Positions 1 to 6,833 are shown, numbered from the stretch's first letter. The stretch is DNA of 10,153 nucleotides from Ignavibacteria bacterium UBA6688 (GCA_002454845.1 DKJQ01000235.1:1-10153), one strand, 5' to 3'. The notes: a model not told the origin generated them from the sequence alone. Made by a program: numbers and translations.

Positions 1-1
1 A

Positions 2-766
2 TCACTCATCATCCTCCCCTTACTCTTCCTGGTTGCGGTTTCACCGGTACTCCGGGGGGATACGTATCGGGAACACCTCGAACGCGGAGATCTCCACTAC
101 GCCGCTCTCAATAACGAGAGAGCGCTCGAAGAGTACGAGAAAGCGCACACGATTGCTCCTGAAGAATTCGAGACGCTGCTGCGGATGACGCGCATCTACA
201 ACGACCTGGGGCGACTCGCCCTTCGCCGCTCTGAGGACTCGGAGCCCATGTACCGGAAAGCCATTGTGTATGCGGAGAAATTGCACGAGCACTTCCCCGA
301 AAGGGCGGAGTCATACTTCATGCTGGCACTCTGCCATGGCAGTCTGGTACCGTTCAAGACATTACGGGAGAAACTGGAGATCGGGAGGGATGTGGAACAG
401 AACGCGCGGAAGGCGATCCAAATCGATCCGAATTTTTCGATGGCGTATGTGGTATTGGGGATTTTCTATCGCGGGATCTCACGCCTGGGATGGCTGGAGA
501 AGCTGGTCGCGAACACAATTCTCGGGAAGAACTTGACGGGAACCCTGAAGGATTCGGAAACAATGCTGCTCAAAGCGATCGAGCTCGAACCCGACAATAC
601 CTTTGCCCACTTCGAGCTTGCCTGGACCTACCGGGCATTGGAACAACGGGAAAAGTCGACTGCGATGCTGCAGAAAGTGGTTTCGATTCTCCCACGGAAC
701 ATGCGCGAAAAGCTTCAACAGGAGGAGGCGCAGAGGCGGTTGGAGGGTCCGGTGAGCAGGCAGTAA
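2..766 (+). CDS. Exported TPR protein, RMDN-like (5' end outside window)
   Basis: The frame is open from base 2 to the TAA at 764-766, giving 254 visible residues; the start codon lies just upstream of the window. The first visible residues (about 1-18) are strongly hydrophobic (LIILPLLFLVAV), which fits the end of a signal peptide or an N-terminal anchor, so the internal ATG at 185 is not the true start. The rest is helical with TPR-like pairs: about 22-55 (ALEEYEKAHTIAP), 83-113 (YRKAIVYAEKLHEHFP), 131-157 (ARKAIQIDPNFSMAYVVLGIFY) and 185-231 (LLKAIELEPDNTFAHFELAWTY). Spacing and sequence resemble the TPR domain of RMDN proteins, which have bacterial relatives of unknown function. The likely role is a protein-protein scaffold outside the cytoplasm. 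The similarity to RMDN is from memory, not a search; TPR identity is much surer. Confidence -1.
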   Translation, partial: SLIILPLLFLVAVSPVLRGDTYREHLERGDLHYAALNNERALEEYEKAHTIAPEEFETLLRMTRIYNDLGRLALRRSEDSEPMYRKAIVYAEKLHEHFPERAESYFMLALCHGSLVPFKTLREKLEIGRDVEQNARKAIQIDPNFSMAYVVLGIFYRGISRLGWLEKLVANTILGKNLTGTLKDSETMLLKAIELEPDNTFAHFELAWTYRALEQREKSTAMLQKVVSILPRNMREKLQQEEAQRRLEGPVSRQ

Positions 767-776
767 CTTCTACTGC
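760..776. other. Small inverted repeat spanning both convergent stop codons
   Basis: GCAGTA (760-765) and TACTGC (771-776) form a perfect 6-bp stem around a 5-nt loop. The TAA of the TPR gene (764-766) and the TAG of the ABC-F gene (770-772, minus strand) both lie inside it, and both genes end in CAG (Gln) plus TAR. There is no T-run on either side, so it is at best a weak bidirectional terminator and may only reflect the symmetric gene ends. Confidence -1.
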
Positions 777-2725
777 GAAGCGTTGAGCTCCTTCTCCACC
801 ATCTGGATCCGGTCGGTCAGCTTGCTCCATTCCCCATACAGTTGTTCAAGCCGGGTGAGGACCTCTTTATGGTCCGAGGACGCCTTCTTCGCCTCATCGG
901 GCTTCTTATAGAGATCGGGATCGGCGAGCGTCATTTCAAGTTCCAGTTTGTGGGCTTCGAGCCCCCCGATCTCCCGTTCCACCCCCTCTAGTTCTTTCTT
1001 CAACGGTTTGATGTGTTGGGATCGTTGCTGTCGCCGCACGGCCTCGACCCGCCGGCGGTCTTTCTCGTTCACGGCTGGCTCACGAGCCGATTTGGCCGGA
1101 GCCGCAGGCCTGCCGCTCCGCTCCTCCTTCTTCTTCGCAAGATACTCGCTTACCGTGCCGAGATAGGTCTTGACATCCGTCAGCGTCACTTCCAATACCT
1201 TGTTGACGATGGGATCCAGGAAATGCCGGTCGTGTGAAACGATGGCGTACGTCCCCTCATACTGTTTCAAAGCCTCCTGTAACACCACCTTCGATTTCAT
1301 ATCGAGGTGGTTCGTCGGCTCGTCCATGATGAGGAAGTTCGCCGGTTGAAGAAGCATTTTGGCAAGGGCGAGTCGGCTTTTCTCCCCACCCGACAGAACG
1401 GAGACTTTCTTGAACACATCGTCCCCATGAAACAGGAACGAGCCTAAAATGCTCCGGAGTTTTTTCCGAATCTCCCCCGTCGCCACTTCATTGACGATCT
1501 CAAGTGCTTCCATGGAGAGGTCCAGTTCCTCCGCCTGGTGCTGGGCGAAATAGGAAAGGACGACGTTGTACCCAACCACCCGGTCGCCGGCATCGAACGG
1601 CTCCACGCCTGCGAGGATCCGTGAGAGAGTCGATTTCCCGGCCCCGTTCGGCCCCACGATTGCGATACGGTCCCCCCGCTCAATCTTGTACTCCAACCCC
1701 TTGAACACCTTCTTCGATCCATAGCTTTTCGAAAGATTCTTCAGCTCCATGACCACACGGCCGCTCGGCTGGGGCTGCGGGAATCTGAAATGAATCTGTT
1801 CCTCTTCCGAGTCGATCTCGATCAGGTCCATCTTTTCCAGTTGTTTGACGCGGCTCTGCACCTGCCGCGCTTTCGTCGCCTTGTACCGAAACCGTTCGAT
1901 GAACTCCTGCGTCTGCTTGATCCGGTCCTGCTGGTTCTTGTACGCGTTCTGGATCAGGGCTTTCCGGACCTCCTTCTCCTTCTCGTAGAACGAGTAGTTC
2001 CCGGCGTATTCCTCCATGCCGCCCATGCTCAGGGCAATCGTTTTTGTCGAAAGACTGTCGAGGAACGCGCGATCGTGTGAGACGAGGATGATGGCGCCGT
2101 TGTAGTTGCGCAGGTATTCCTCCAGCCATTGGAGGGAGTCGATATCGAGATGGTTTGTCGGTTCGTCCAGCAGGAGAAGCGACGGCTCCATCAGCAACAG
2201 CTTGGCGAGGGCGATCCGCATCTGCCACCCCCCGCTGAATTCCTCCGTCTGCCGCTCCATATCCTCCACCGAAAACCCGAGCCCCATCAACACACGCTCG
2301 ATCTTCGATTTCATCCGGTAGGCGTCCAGATCCTCGAGCTTATGTTGCAGCTCGCCGAAGACCTCGAGGGTATCGGCGTACTCGGGACTTTGCGGGTCGA
2401 GGCTGGACAGCGACTGCTGAGCCTCCTCCAGTTCCTCCATGACCGTCACCACGTCTTCAAAGGCGGTTTCCACCTCTTTATAGAGAGATCGGCCGGCGGC
2501 GGTGATCCCGTCCTGCGGAAGATACCCGACAGTCACATAGGCAGCCTTGCTGACCCTCCCTTCGTCGGGGGCGGCGGTGCCGACCATGATCCTGAGAAGC
2601 GTCGATTTTCCTGCCCCGTTCGACCCGACAAGCCCGATCCGGTCATGGGGACTGATCAGGGCCGAGACGTCTTCAAGTAAGACGCGGCTTCCGTATTGGA
2701 GCGTTATGTGTTCGAGGGAAAGCAT
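770..2725 (-). CDS. ABC-F family ATPase (Uup/YheS/YdiF-like)
   Basis: 651 aa with two ABC ATPase domains in one chain and no membrane segment, the hallmark of ABC-F proteins, which act on the ribosome (translation factor or ribosome protection) rather than in transport. Domain 1: Walker A GSNGAGKST (34-42), signature FSGGW (163-167), Walker B LLLLDEPTNHLD (183-194), H-loop SHD (216-218). A helical, charged linker (about 243-305) matches the P-site tRNA interaction motif. Domain 2: Walker A GPNGAGKST (358-366), signature LSGGE (444-448), Walker B LIMDEPTNHLD (465-475), H-loop SHD (497-499). The C-terminal 100 residues are highly charged with two heptad-rich helices, a coiled-coil extension like those of Uup and YdiF. 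Length is normal for long ABC-F proteins. The ATG at 2723-2725 has no clear Shine-Dalgarno sequence and sits directly beside the CAGATNN repeat. Which ABC-F subfamily it belongs to cannot be decided here. Confidence -1.
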   Translation of the reverse strand: MLSLEHITLQYGSRVLLEDVSALISPHDRIGLVGSNGAGKSTLLRIMVGTAAPDEGRVSKAAYVTVGYLPQDGITAAGRSLYKEVETAFEDVVTVMEELEEAQQSLSSLDPQSPEYADTLEVFGELQHKLEDLDAYRMKSKIERVLMGLGFSVEDMERQTEEFSGGWQMRIALAKLLLMEPSLLLLDEPTNHLDIDSLQWLEEYLRNYNGAIILVSHDRAFLDSLSTKTIALSMGGMEEYAGNYSFYEKEKEVRKALIQNAYKNQQDRIKQTQEFIERFRYKATKARQVQSRVKQLEKMDLIEIDSEEEQIHFRFPQPQPSGRVVMELKNLSKSYGSKKVFKGLEYKIERGDRIAIVGPNGAGKSTLSRILAGVEPFDAGDRVVGYNVVLSYFAQHQAEELDLSMEALEIVNEVATGEIRKKLRSILGSFLFHGDDVFKKVSVLSGGEKSRLALAKMLLQPANFLIMDEPTNHLDMKSKVVLQEALKQYEGTYAIVSHDRHFLDPIVNKVLEVTLTDVKTYLGTVSEYLAKKKEERSGRPAAPAKSAREPAVNEKDRRRVEAVRRQQRSQHIKPLKKELEGVEREIGGLEAHKLELEMTLADPDLYKKPDEAKKASSDHKEVLTRLEQLYGEWSKLTDRIQMVEKELNASQ

Positions 2726-2743
2726 GGTTCAGTTGGGAGATGG

Positions 2744-2833
2744 CAGATAACAGATGACAGATTGCAGATGACAGATCGCAGACGACAGATAAGGAAAAGC
2801 ACCAGATCGTTGCAGACGGCAGAAGACAGACAA
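2744..2833. repeat. Degenerate CAGATNN heptanucleotide repeat
   Basis: Seven units follow each other in exact 7-bp register from 2744 to 2792: CAGATAA, CAGATGA, CAGATTG, CAGATGA, CAGATCG, CAGACGA, CAGATAA. A second cluster of three (CAGACGG, CAGAAGA, CAGACAA) runs from 2813 to 2833, and two weaker units extend towards the ABC-F start codon. Both clusters end in CAGAYAAGGAA. The region overlaps the presumed leader of the ABC-F gene, where the transcript would read as TCATCTG-type heptads. It is non-coding; open frames across it are by-products of the low-complexity sequence. Function unknown. Confidence -1.
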
Positions 2834-2908
2834 GGAACAGACTCTGGTCGCTGCATTCGCCAGGACAATATACGAAAAGTTGGCGTGAAAATCGGAAAGG
2901 ATTCCTTC

Positions 2909-2939
2909 TTTGCTCTCATCGGGAGAAATCGTACATTTG
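2909..2939 (+). promoter_or_regulatory. Bacteroidota-type promoter for the asparaginase/OsmC pair
   Basis: TTTG at 2909-2912, 19 nt, then TACATTTG at 2932-2939. This matches the Bacteroidota primary sigma consensus (-33 TTTG, -7 TAnnTTTG) at every defined base with the expected spacing. The start codon follows 34 nt downstream, leaving a short leader. Confidence -1.
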
Positions 2940-2973
2940 CAAAGCCGTCTCCTCCCATAACAGAAATGACACC

Positions 2974-3462
2974 ATGCCCATTCGCCTGTTCGTCACCGGC
3001 GGTACGTTCGACAAGGAGTACAACGAACTGACCGGAAAGCTCTTCTTTAAAGACACCCATCTCCGGGAAATGCTCGATCTCGGACGATGCAAAGTTGGGA
3101 CCGAAATCCAGACATTGATGATGATCGACAGTCTGGAGATGACCGATGAGGACCGGAAGGGGATCCTCGAACAGTGCCGGAACGCGGCCGAGGACCGGAT
3201 CGTCATCACCCACGGCACCGACACGATGGAGGAAACGGCACACCTGCTGGGAAAGGAGCTCCCGGATAAAACGATCGTCCTCACCGGGGCGATGGTGCCG
3301 TACAAATTCGGAAGCTCGGACGGATTGTTTAACCTGGGCAGCGCACTCGCATTCGTGCAGACCCTCCCCCACGGCGTCTATATCGCGATGAACGGGCGAT
3401 ACTTCCATTGGGACAACGTAAGGAAGAACCGGAAAACCGGGGAGTTTGAAGAAATCCGTTGA
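2974..3462 (+). CDS. Single-domain asparaginase-like protein
   Basis: 162 aa matching only the N-terminal domain of bacterial type I/II L-asparaginases (usually about 330 aa). Catalytic motifs are recognisable: TGGT near the N-terminus (nucleophile T11), Tyr16 at the flexible-loop position, DS (52-53), HGTDTMEETA (80-89, with T82/D83 as the Thr-Asp pair), LTGAM (103-107), SSDGLFNL (114-121), and Lys151 in NVRKN at the position of the catalytic lysine of E. coli asparaginase II. The product then stops at the point where the linker to the C-terminal domain would begin. It has no signal peptide, so it is cytoplasmic. Predicted chemistry is asparagine (or related amide) hydrolysis, but the C-terminal domain normally contributes to tetramer and active-site assembly, so activity is uncertain. 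It lies 26 bp before the OsmC gene, probably in one transcript. No strong Shine-Dalgarno sequence precedes the ATG. Confidence -1.
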   Translation: MPIRLFVTGGTFDKEYNELTGKLFFKDTHLREMLDLGRCKVGTEIQTLMMIDSLEMTDEDRKGILEQCRNAAEDRIVITHGTDTMEETAHLLGKELPDKTIVLTGAMVPYKFGSSDGLFNLGSALAFVQTLPHGVYIAMNGRYFHWDNVRKNRKTGEFEEIR

Positions 3463-3488
3463 GCAATGATATCCACGAAGGGACTTTC

Positions 3489-3932
3489 ATGGCAAAGCAA
3501 GCCATCCTGAAACAGGCTCAGGGCACGACATTCATCGCCAAGGCGAACAGCAACCACTGGGTGGTGATCGACAATGGTCCGGGGGACGGGGGGAGCGGAG
3601 CAGGAACGTCCCCGAAGGAACTCCTCCTGCTTGCCCTGGCGGGGTGTACCGCGAGCGACGTCGTCCCGATCCTCAGGAAAAAACGGACTCCGCTGAAGGA
3701 CTTTGAGATCCGGGTGACCGCCAACGAGCGTGAAGAATTCCCGCGCGTGTTCGCCGATATCCACCTGGAGTACGTATTTTACGGCGATGGCATTAAGCGG
3801 AAAGATGTCGAGCACGCCATTGAACTTTCCGTCACCAAGTACTGCTCGGTCCATGCCATGGTGAGCCCGGGGGTGTCCATCACTCACTCCCATCGGATTG
3901 AACCCGCGTCCAGCATCGGAAATCCCGCGTAA
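3489..3932 (+). CDS. OsmC/YhfA family thiol peroxidase-like protein
   Basis: 147 aa from the ATG at 3489, preceded by AAGGGA 5 nt upstream. An in-frame TTG at 3459 would add ten residues with no family similarity and overlap the previous stop, so the ATG is preferred. Family features are GTSPKELLLLALAGCTASDV (39-58) with the peroxidatic-type Cys53, and KYCSVHAMV (117-125) with the second Cys119. Their pattern and the short length match the YhfA branch of the OsmC superfamily. Members reduce organic hydroperoxides in the cytoplasm with the two cysteines, although the substrate of YhfA-type proteins is not well established. Start and end are complete. Gene order suggests cotranscription with the asparaginase-like gene; no functional link between the two is evident. 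Confidence -1.
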   Translation: MAKQAILKQAQGTTFIAKANSNHWVVIDNGPGDGGSGAGTSPKELLLLALAGCTASDVVPILRKKRTPLKDFEIRVTANEREEFPRVFADIHLEYVFYGDGIKRKDVEHAIELSVTKYCSVHAMVSPGVSITHSHRIEPASSIGNPA

Positions 3933-3975
3933 GACAAATCACCTCATCATCCATCTCCTCGATGTGTCACCAGAT

Positions 3976-4038
3976 TTCACGAACACATGTCTGTTCGCAC
4001 AGATAGTGCGGCTGACTCACTTTGAATCATTTCGTGAA
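3976..4038. other. Inverted repeat in the OsmC to membrane-protein gap
   Basis: TTCACGAA (3976-3983) is the reverse complement of TTCGTGAA (4031-4038). Between them lies a small hairpin, TCTGT (3990-3994), TCGC, ACAGA (3999-4003). The 3' arm overlaps a second short hairpin, CGTGA (4033-4037), AGAT, TCACG (4042-4046). There is no T-run, so this is not a convincing terminator; it could be an operator or a leader structure. The rest of the 3933-4144 gap shows nothing else except the weak promoter listed separately. Confidence -1.
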
Positions 4039-4066
4039 GATTCACGCGCTCCGATCGCCGTCCTGT

Positions 4067-4098
4067 CTTGTGATGTGCTCTTCCGTTTTGTATCATTG
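4067..4098 (+). promoter_or_regulatory. Possible Bacteroidota-type promoter (weak)
   Basis: CTTG (4067-4070), 20 nt, TATCATTG (4091-4098): one mismatch in each element of the TTTG / TAnnTTTG consensus. It lies 46 nt before the start of the small membrane protein gene. Weak on its own; supported mainly by similar arrangements upstream of neighbouring genes. Confidence -1.
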
Positions 4099-4144
4099 AA
4101 CGTTCCGAGAAGGGGGACAAGACTCAAGTTCATACCGGAGCCTC

Positions 4145-4558
4145 ATGCCTTGGCTGTTGAAGCACGTCGATAAGATTCTCGTACTCCTCTTCGCCCTCAT
4201 CATCATCGGTGTCCCCCTCCTGCTCGATCCGAATCCAGACCAGCTGTGGCAAACGACCCTGCTCAGTTCGCTTCTCGTCGTGCTGATTTATCTCCTCTTC
4301 ATCTCGCAGGTGAAAAAATGGGAACGCGCGATCCGCGAACAGGCCGTACAGGAGATCCGCCGCATGCTGCGCGACGTCGTCAACAACAAGCTTTCCGTCA
4401 TTATGATCAACGCCTCCTTGGCACAGGCGATCTCGGACGAGGACGCCCGGAAGCTCCGGTCTGTCATGGACACCGTCCAAACGATCTCGGATGACCTCGA
4501 GAATCTCTCCACCGATTCATTGGATCTCTGGCACAAGAAGTACGGCAACCAACGGTAA
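4145..4558 (+). CDS. Small membrane protein with a His-less kinase dimerisation-like helix pair
   Basis: 137 aa. Two hydrophobic helices (about 10-28 and 37-54) joined by a short loop (DPNPDQLWQT) anchor it in the inner membrane, followed by a basic stretch and a soluble alpha-helical part (about 57-137). The segment LRDVVNNKLSVIMINASLAQ (75-94), then DARKLRSVMDTVQTISDDLENLS (100-122), resembles the dimerisation/phosphoacceptor helices of histidine kinases of the H-D-x-N-N-x-L type, but the phosphorylated His is Arg76 and no ATPase domain follows. I infer a signalling-inactive dimerisation module; the family is not otherwise recognised. The ATG has GGAG 4 nt upstream. It may share a direction of transcription but not an obvious operon with transketolase, 126 bp downstream. 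A generic coiled-coil membrane protein is the alternative reading. Confidence -1.
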   Translation: MPWLLKHVDKILVLLFALIIIGVPLLLDPNPDQLWQTTLLSSLLVVLIYLLFISQVKKWERAIREQAVQEIRRMLRDVVNNKLSVIMINASLAQAISDEDARKLRSVMDTVQTISDDLENLSTDSLDLWHKKYGNQR

Positions 4559-4591
4559 TCCCACGATTCTCGTCTCCCCCGATCCTTCCTG

Positions 4592-4623
4592 ATTGGATTT
4601 TTCCGAATCGTTCTCTATCTTAG
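4592..4623 (+). promoter_or_regulatory. Possible Bacteroidota-type promoter for tkt
   Basis: ATTG (4592-4595), 20 nt, TATCTTAG (4616-4623): one mismatch in each element of TTTG / TAnnTTTG. It would give a leader of about 55 nt before the transketolase ATG at 4685. Confidence -1.
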
Positions 4624-4684
4624 AGCGCTTTTCGCTCGCGCTGTCCGAAACCTCGTCCATGCACAAATCGAATATTCAACAGCC

Positions 4685-6694
4685 ATGTCCCAGACAACCC
4701 CGGAACTCGACCAACTCTGCATCAATACGATCCGCACTCTTTCCATCGACGCCGTTCAGAAGGCAAAATCGGGCCATCCCGGTCTGCCCATGGGAGCAGC
4801 CGCGATGGCATACGTTCTCTGGACGCGCCACCTGAAACACAACCCGGCAAACCCTGCGTGGTACAACAGGGATCGTTTCATTCTCTCTGCCGGTCACGGC
4901 TGCATGCTTCTCTACAGCCTGTTGCACCTCACCGGTTATGACCTGACACTCGAAGACCTTAAGAACTTCCGCCAATGGGGGAGCAAGACCCCGGGGCATC
5001 CCGAGTACGGCCACACGCCTGGAGTGGAAACGACCACCGGACCGCTGGGCCAGGGTTTCGCCAACGGTATCGGGATGGCGATCGCGGAACGGTACCTTGC
5101 CGCGCGCTATAACAGTCCCAACTACGAAGTAGTGAACTACAAGATCTACGCCATTGTGAGCGACGGCGATTTGATGGAAGGGGTCGCGTCCGAGGCTGCG
5201 TCGCTGGCCGGGCATCTCAAGCTGGGGAATATCATTTACCTGTACGACGACAACCACATCAGCATCGACGGAAGCACCGCACTCGCCTTCACGGAAGATG
5301 CTGCAGCCCGTTTCGAGGCCTATGGCTGGCACGTCCAGACGGTGGACGATGGAAACAACCTTGACGCAATCCACGCGGCGATCAAGTCGGCCCAGGAAGA
5401 AACCGAGCGGCCCTCCCTGATCAAAGTACGGACCCACATCGGGTACGGGAGTCCGAATAAACAGGATACCGCCGAGGCACACGGCTCGCCTTTGGGTGAG
5501 GAGGAAGTGCGGCTTACGAAAAAGAATCTCGGCTGGGATCCTGAACTCCATTTCCATGTTCCTCCGGAAGCCCTCGCTCATTTCCGGAAAGCCGTGGAAC
5601 TGGGAAAGAAATGGGAATCGCTCTGGCATACGATGCTCGGAGGCTACCAACGGGCGCACGCTGATCTGGCGCAGGAGTTCGAAAACGTCCGCGGCAGGAC
5701 CTTCGGCGAAGCCTGGAAGAAAGCACTCCCCGTTTTTGGTCCGGAGGCCGGTGCCATGGCGACACGCGAAGCATCCGGCAAGGTACTGAATGCCATCGCG
5801 CCTCATCTCCCCACCCTCATCGGTGGTTCTGCAGATCTTGCCCCGTCCAACAATACGTACCTGAAAGGGATGCCGGAGTTCCAGCCGGGTCAACCCACCG
5901 GGCGCAATTTCCGCTTCGGGGTACGCGAACATGCCATGGGTTCCATTCTGAACGGTATCGCTCTCACGGATGGTATGATCCCGTACGGTGGAACCTTCCT
6001 TATCTTCTCCGAGTATATGCGCCCCCCCATCCGCCTCGCGGCCGTGATGGGGATCCGTCCAATTTATGTGTACACGCACGACAGCATCGGGCTGGGAGAA
6101 GACGGCCCGACGCACCAGCCGATCGAACAGTTTGCGGCTCTCCGCGCTATCCCGAACATGACCCTCATCCGCCCCGCCGATGCAAACGAAGTCGTCCATG
6201 CATGGAAGCTGGCGATTGAGCAGTCGACGGGACCGATCGCGCTCGCCCTGACGCGACAGAAAGTGCCGCTCATCGACCGTACCAAATATGCCCCGGCAGC
6301 GAACGTTGAACGTGGCGCCTATACCCTCGGTGAGAGTTCTCCCCAACCGAAGATCATTCTGATCGGCTCCGGCTCGGAACTGCAATTCGCGATCGCGGCG
6401 TACGAACAACTTGTGAAGGAAGGGGTTCCTGCGCGCGTGGTCAATATGGCTTCCTGGGAATTGTTCGAGCGCCAGCCGAAGGAATACCGCATTTCCGTCC
6501 TCCCCCCGACTGTCAGGAAACGGCTCGCGGTGGAAGCCGGCGTGCCACTGGGTTGGCACAAGTACGTGGGGGATGAGGGGGATGTTGTCGGCATTACCAC
6601 CTTTGGCGCATCGGCTCCGTACGAGCGCATCTATAAAGAGTATGGATTGACAGCGGAGAACGTTCTTGCCAGGGCAAAAGCGCTGTTGAAATAA
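4685..6694 (+). CDS. tkt: Transketolase
   Basis: 669 aa, the usual length of bacterial transketolase (E. coli TktA 663). It is a thiamine diphosphate enzyme that moves two-carbon units between ketoses and aldoses in the non-oxidative pentose phosphate pathway, in the cytoplasm. Visible landmarks: KSGHPG with His31, SAGHG with His71, TTGPLGQG (117-124), the ThDP/metal motif SDGDLMEG (159-166) running on to YDDNHISIDG (187-196, Asn190), the pyrimidine-domain FGVREH (411-416) with the catalytic Glu415, and SIGLGEDGPTHQP (467-479) with His477. The C-terminal domain (about 540-669) is complete and ends LARAKALLK. The ATG at 4685 begins directly at the conserved N-terminal helix; no clear Shine-Dalgarno sequence is seen. 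It appears to be transcribed alone, since hairpins and a new promoter-like site follow. All residues expected for activity are present. Confidence -1.
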   Translation: MSQTTPELDQLCINTIRTLSIDAVQKAKSGHPGLPMGAAAMAYVLWTRHLKHNPANPAWYNRDRFILSAGHGCMLLYSLLHLTGYDLTLEDLKNFRQWGSKTPGHPEYGHTPGVETTTGPLGQGFANGIGMAIAERYLAARYNSPNYEVVNYKIYAIVSDGDLMEGVASEAASLAGHLKLGNIIYLYDDNHISIDGSTALAFTEDAAARFEAYGWHVQTVDDGNNLDAIHAAIKSAQEETERPSLIKVRTHIGYGSPNKQDTAEAHGSPLGEEEVRLTKKNLGWDPELHFHVPPEALAHFRKAVELGKKWESLWHTMLGGYQRAHADLAQEFENVRGRTFGEAWKKALPVFGPEAGAMATREASGKVLNAIAPHLPTLIGGSADLAPSNNTYLKGMPEFQPGQPTGRNFRFGVREHAMGSILNGIALTDGMIPYGGTFLIFSEYMRPPIRLAAVMGIRPIYVYTHDSIGLGEDGPTHQPIEQFAALRAIPNMTLIRPADANEVVHAWKLAIEQSTGPIALALTRQKVPLIDRTKYAPAANVERGAYTLGESSPQPKIILIGSGSELQFAIAAYEQLVKEGVPARVVNMASWELFERQPKEYRISVLPPTVRKRLAVEAGVPLGWHKYVGDEGDVVGITTFGASAPYERIYKEYGLTAENVLARAKALLK

Positions 6695-6768
6695 GGCACT
6701 TGCCCCTCTATCGGATCGTCCGCTGTTCAGGTCATCGCCGCCGGAGGCCACCAGCGGCTTACCATGAA

Positions 6769-6833
6769 AGCACGCGAGAGCGTGCTACTATTTGGAACCG
6801 CGCTCTACATACTTGGGATGCGTTAGCATCCCA
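6769..6833. repeat. Two related hairpins with compensatory stem changes
   Basis: Hairpin A (6769-6786) is AGCACGC, loop GAGA, GCGTGCT. Hairpin B (6814-6833) is TGGGATGC, loop GTTA, GCATCCCA. Both stems are perfect (7 and 8 bp) with 4-nt loops and lie 46 bp apart. Each is followed by the same ACTAT and then GGA. Aligned at the 46-bp offset, at least three stem pairs differ at both positions while pairing is kept. This points to selection on structure: a REP-like repeat, a small structured RNA or an mRNA 3' end. There is no T-run, so they are not typical intrinsic terminators. Confidence -1.

Noticed and set aside
1680..2680. Frames of about 180 codons on either strand inside the ABC-F gene.
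   Set aside because: Overlapped by the clear ABC-F reading frame with both ATPase motif sets; they carry no recognisable domains.
2744..2833. CRISPR array in the repeat region.
   Set aside because: The units are 7 bp with no spacers, and no cas genes are present.
2704..3408. A 234-codon minus-strand frame covering the divergent region and most of the asparaginase gene.
   Set aside because: Its C-terminal part is read from the heptad repeat and the rest is antisense to a recognisable enzyme; no motif was seen.
3459..3488. A TTG start adding ten residues to the OsmC protein.
   Set aside because: It overlaps the preceding stop and the added residues do not fit the family; the ATG at 3489 has an AAGGGA site before it.
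4564..4610. CGATTC (4564-4569) and GAATCG (4605-4610) as a terminator for the small membrane protein gene.
   Set aside because: A 6-bp stem with a 35-nt loop and no T-run is not a credible terminator.
4676..6751. A 691-codon open frame on the minus strand opposite transketolase.
   Set aside because: It lies entirely antisense to a gene with every transketolase motif, shows no family pattern, and long antisense frames are common in GC-rich genes with regular codon use.
6769..6833. The two hairpins as ordinary intrinsic terminators of transketolase.
   Set aside because: The nearest downstream bases are ACTATTTGG and CTATGGG, with no T-run; the structure is better explained as a repeat or structured RNA.
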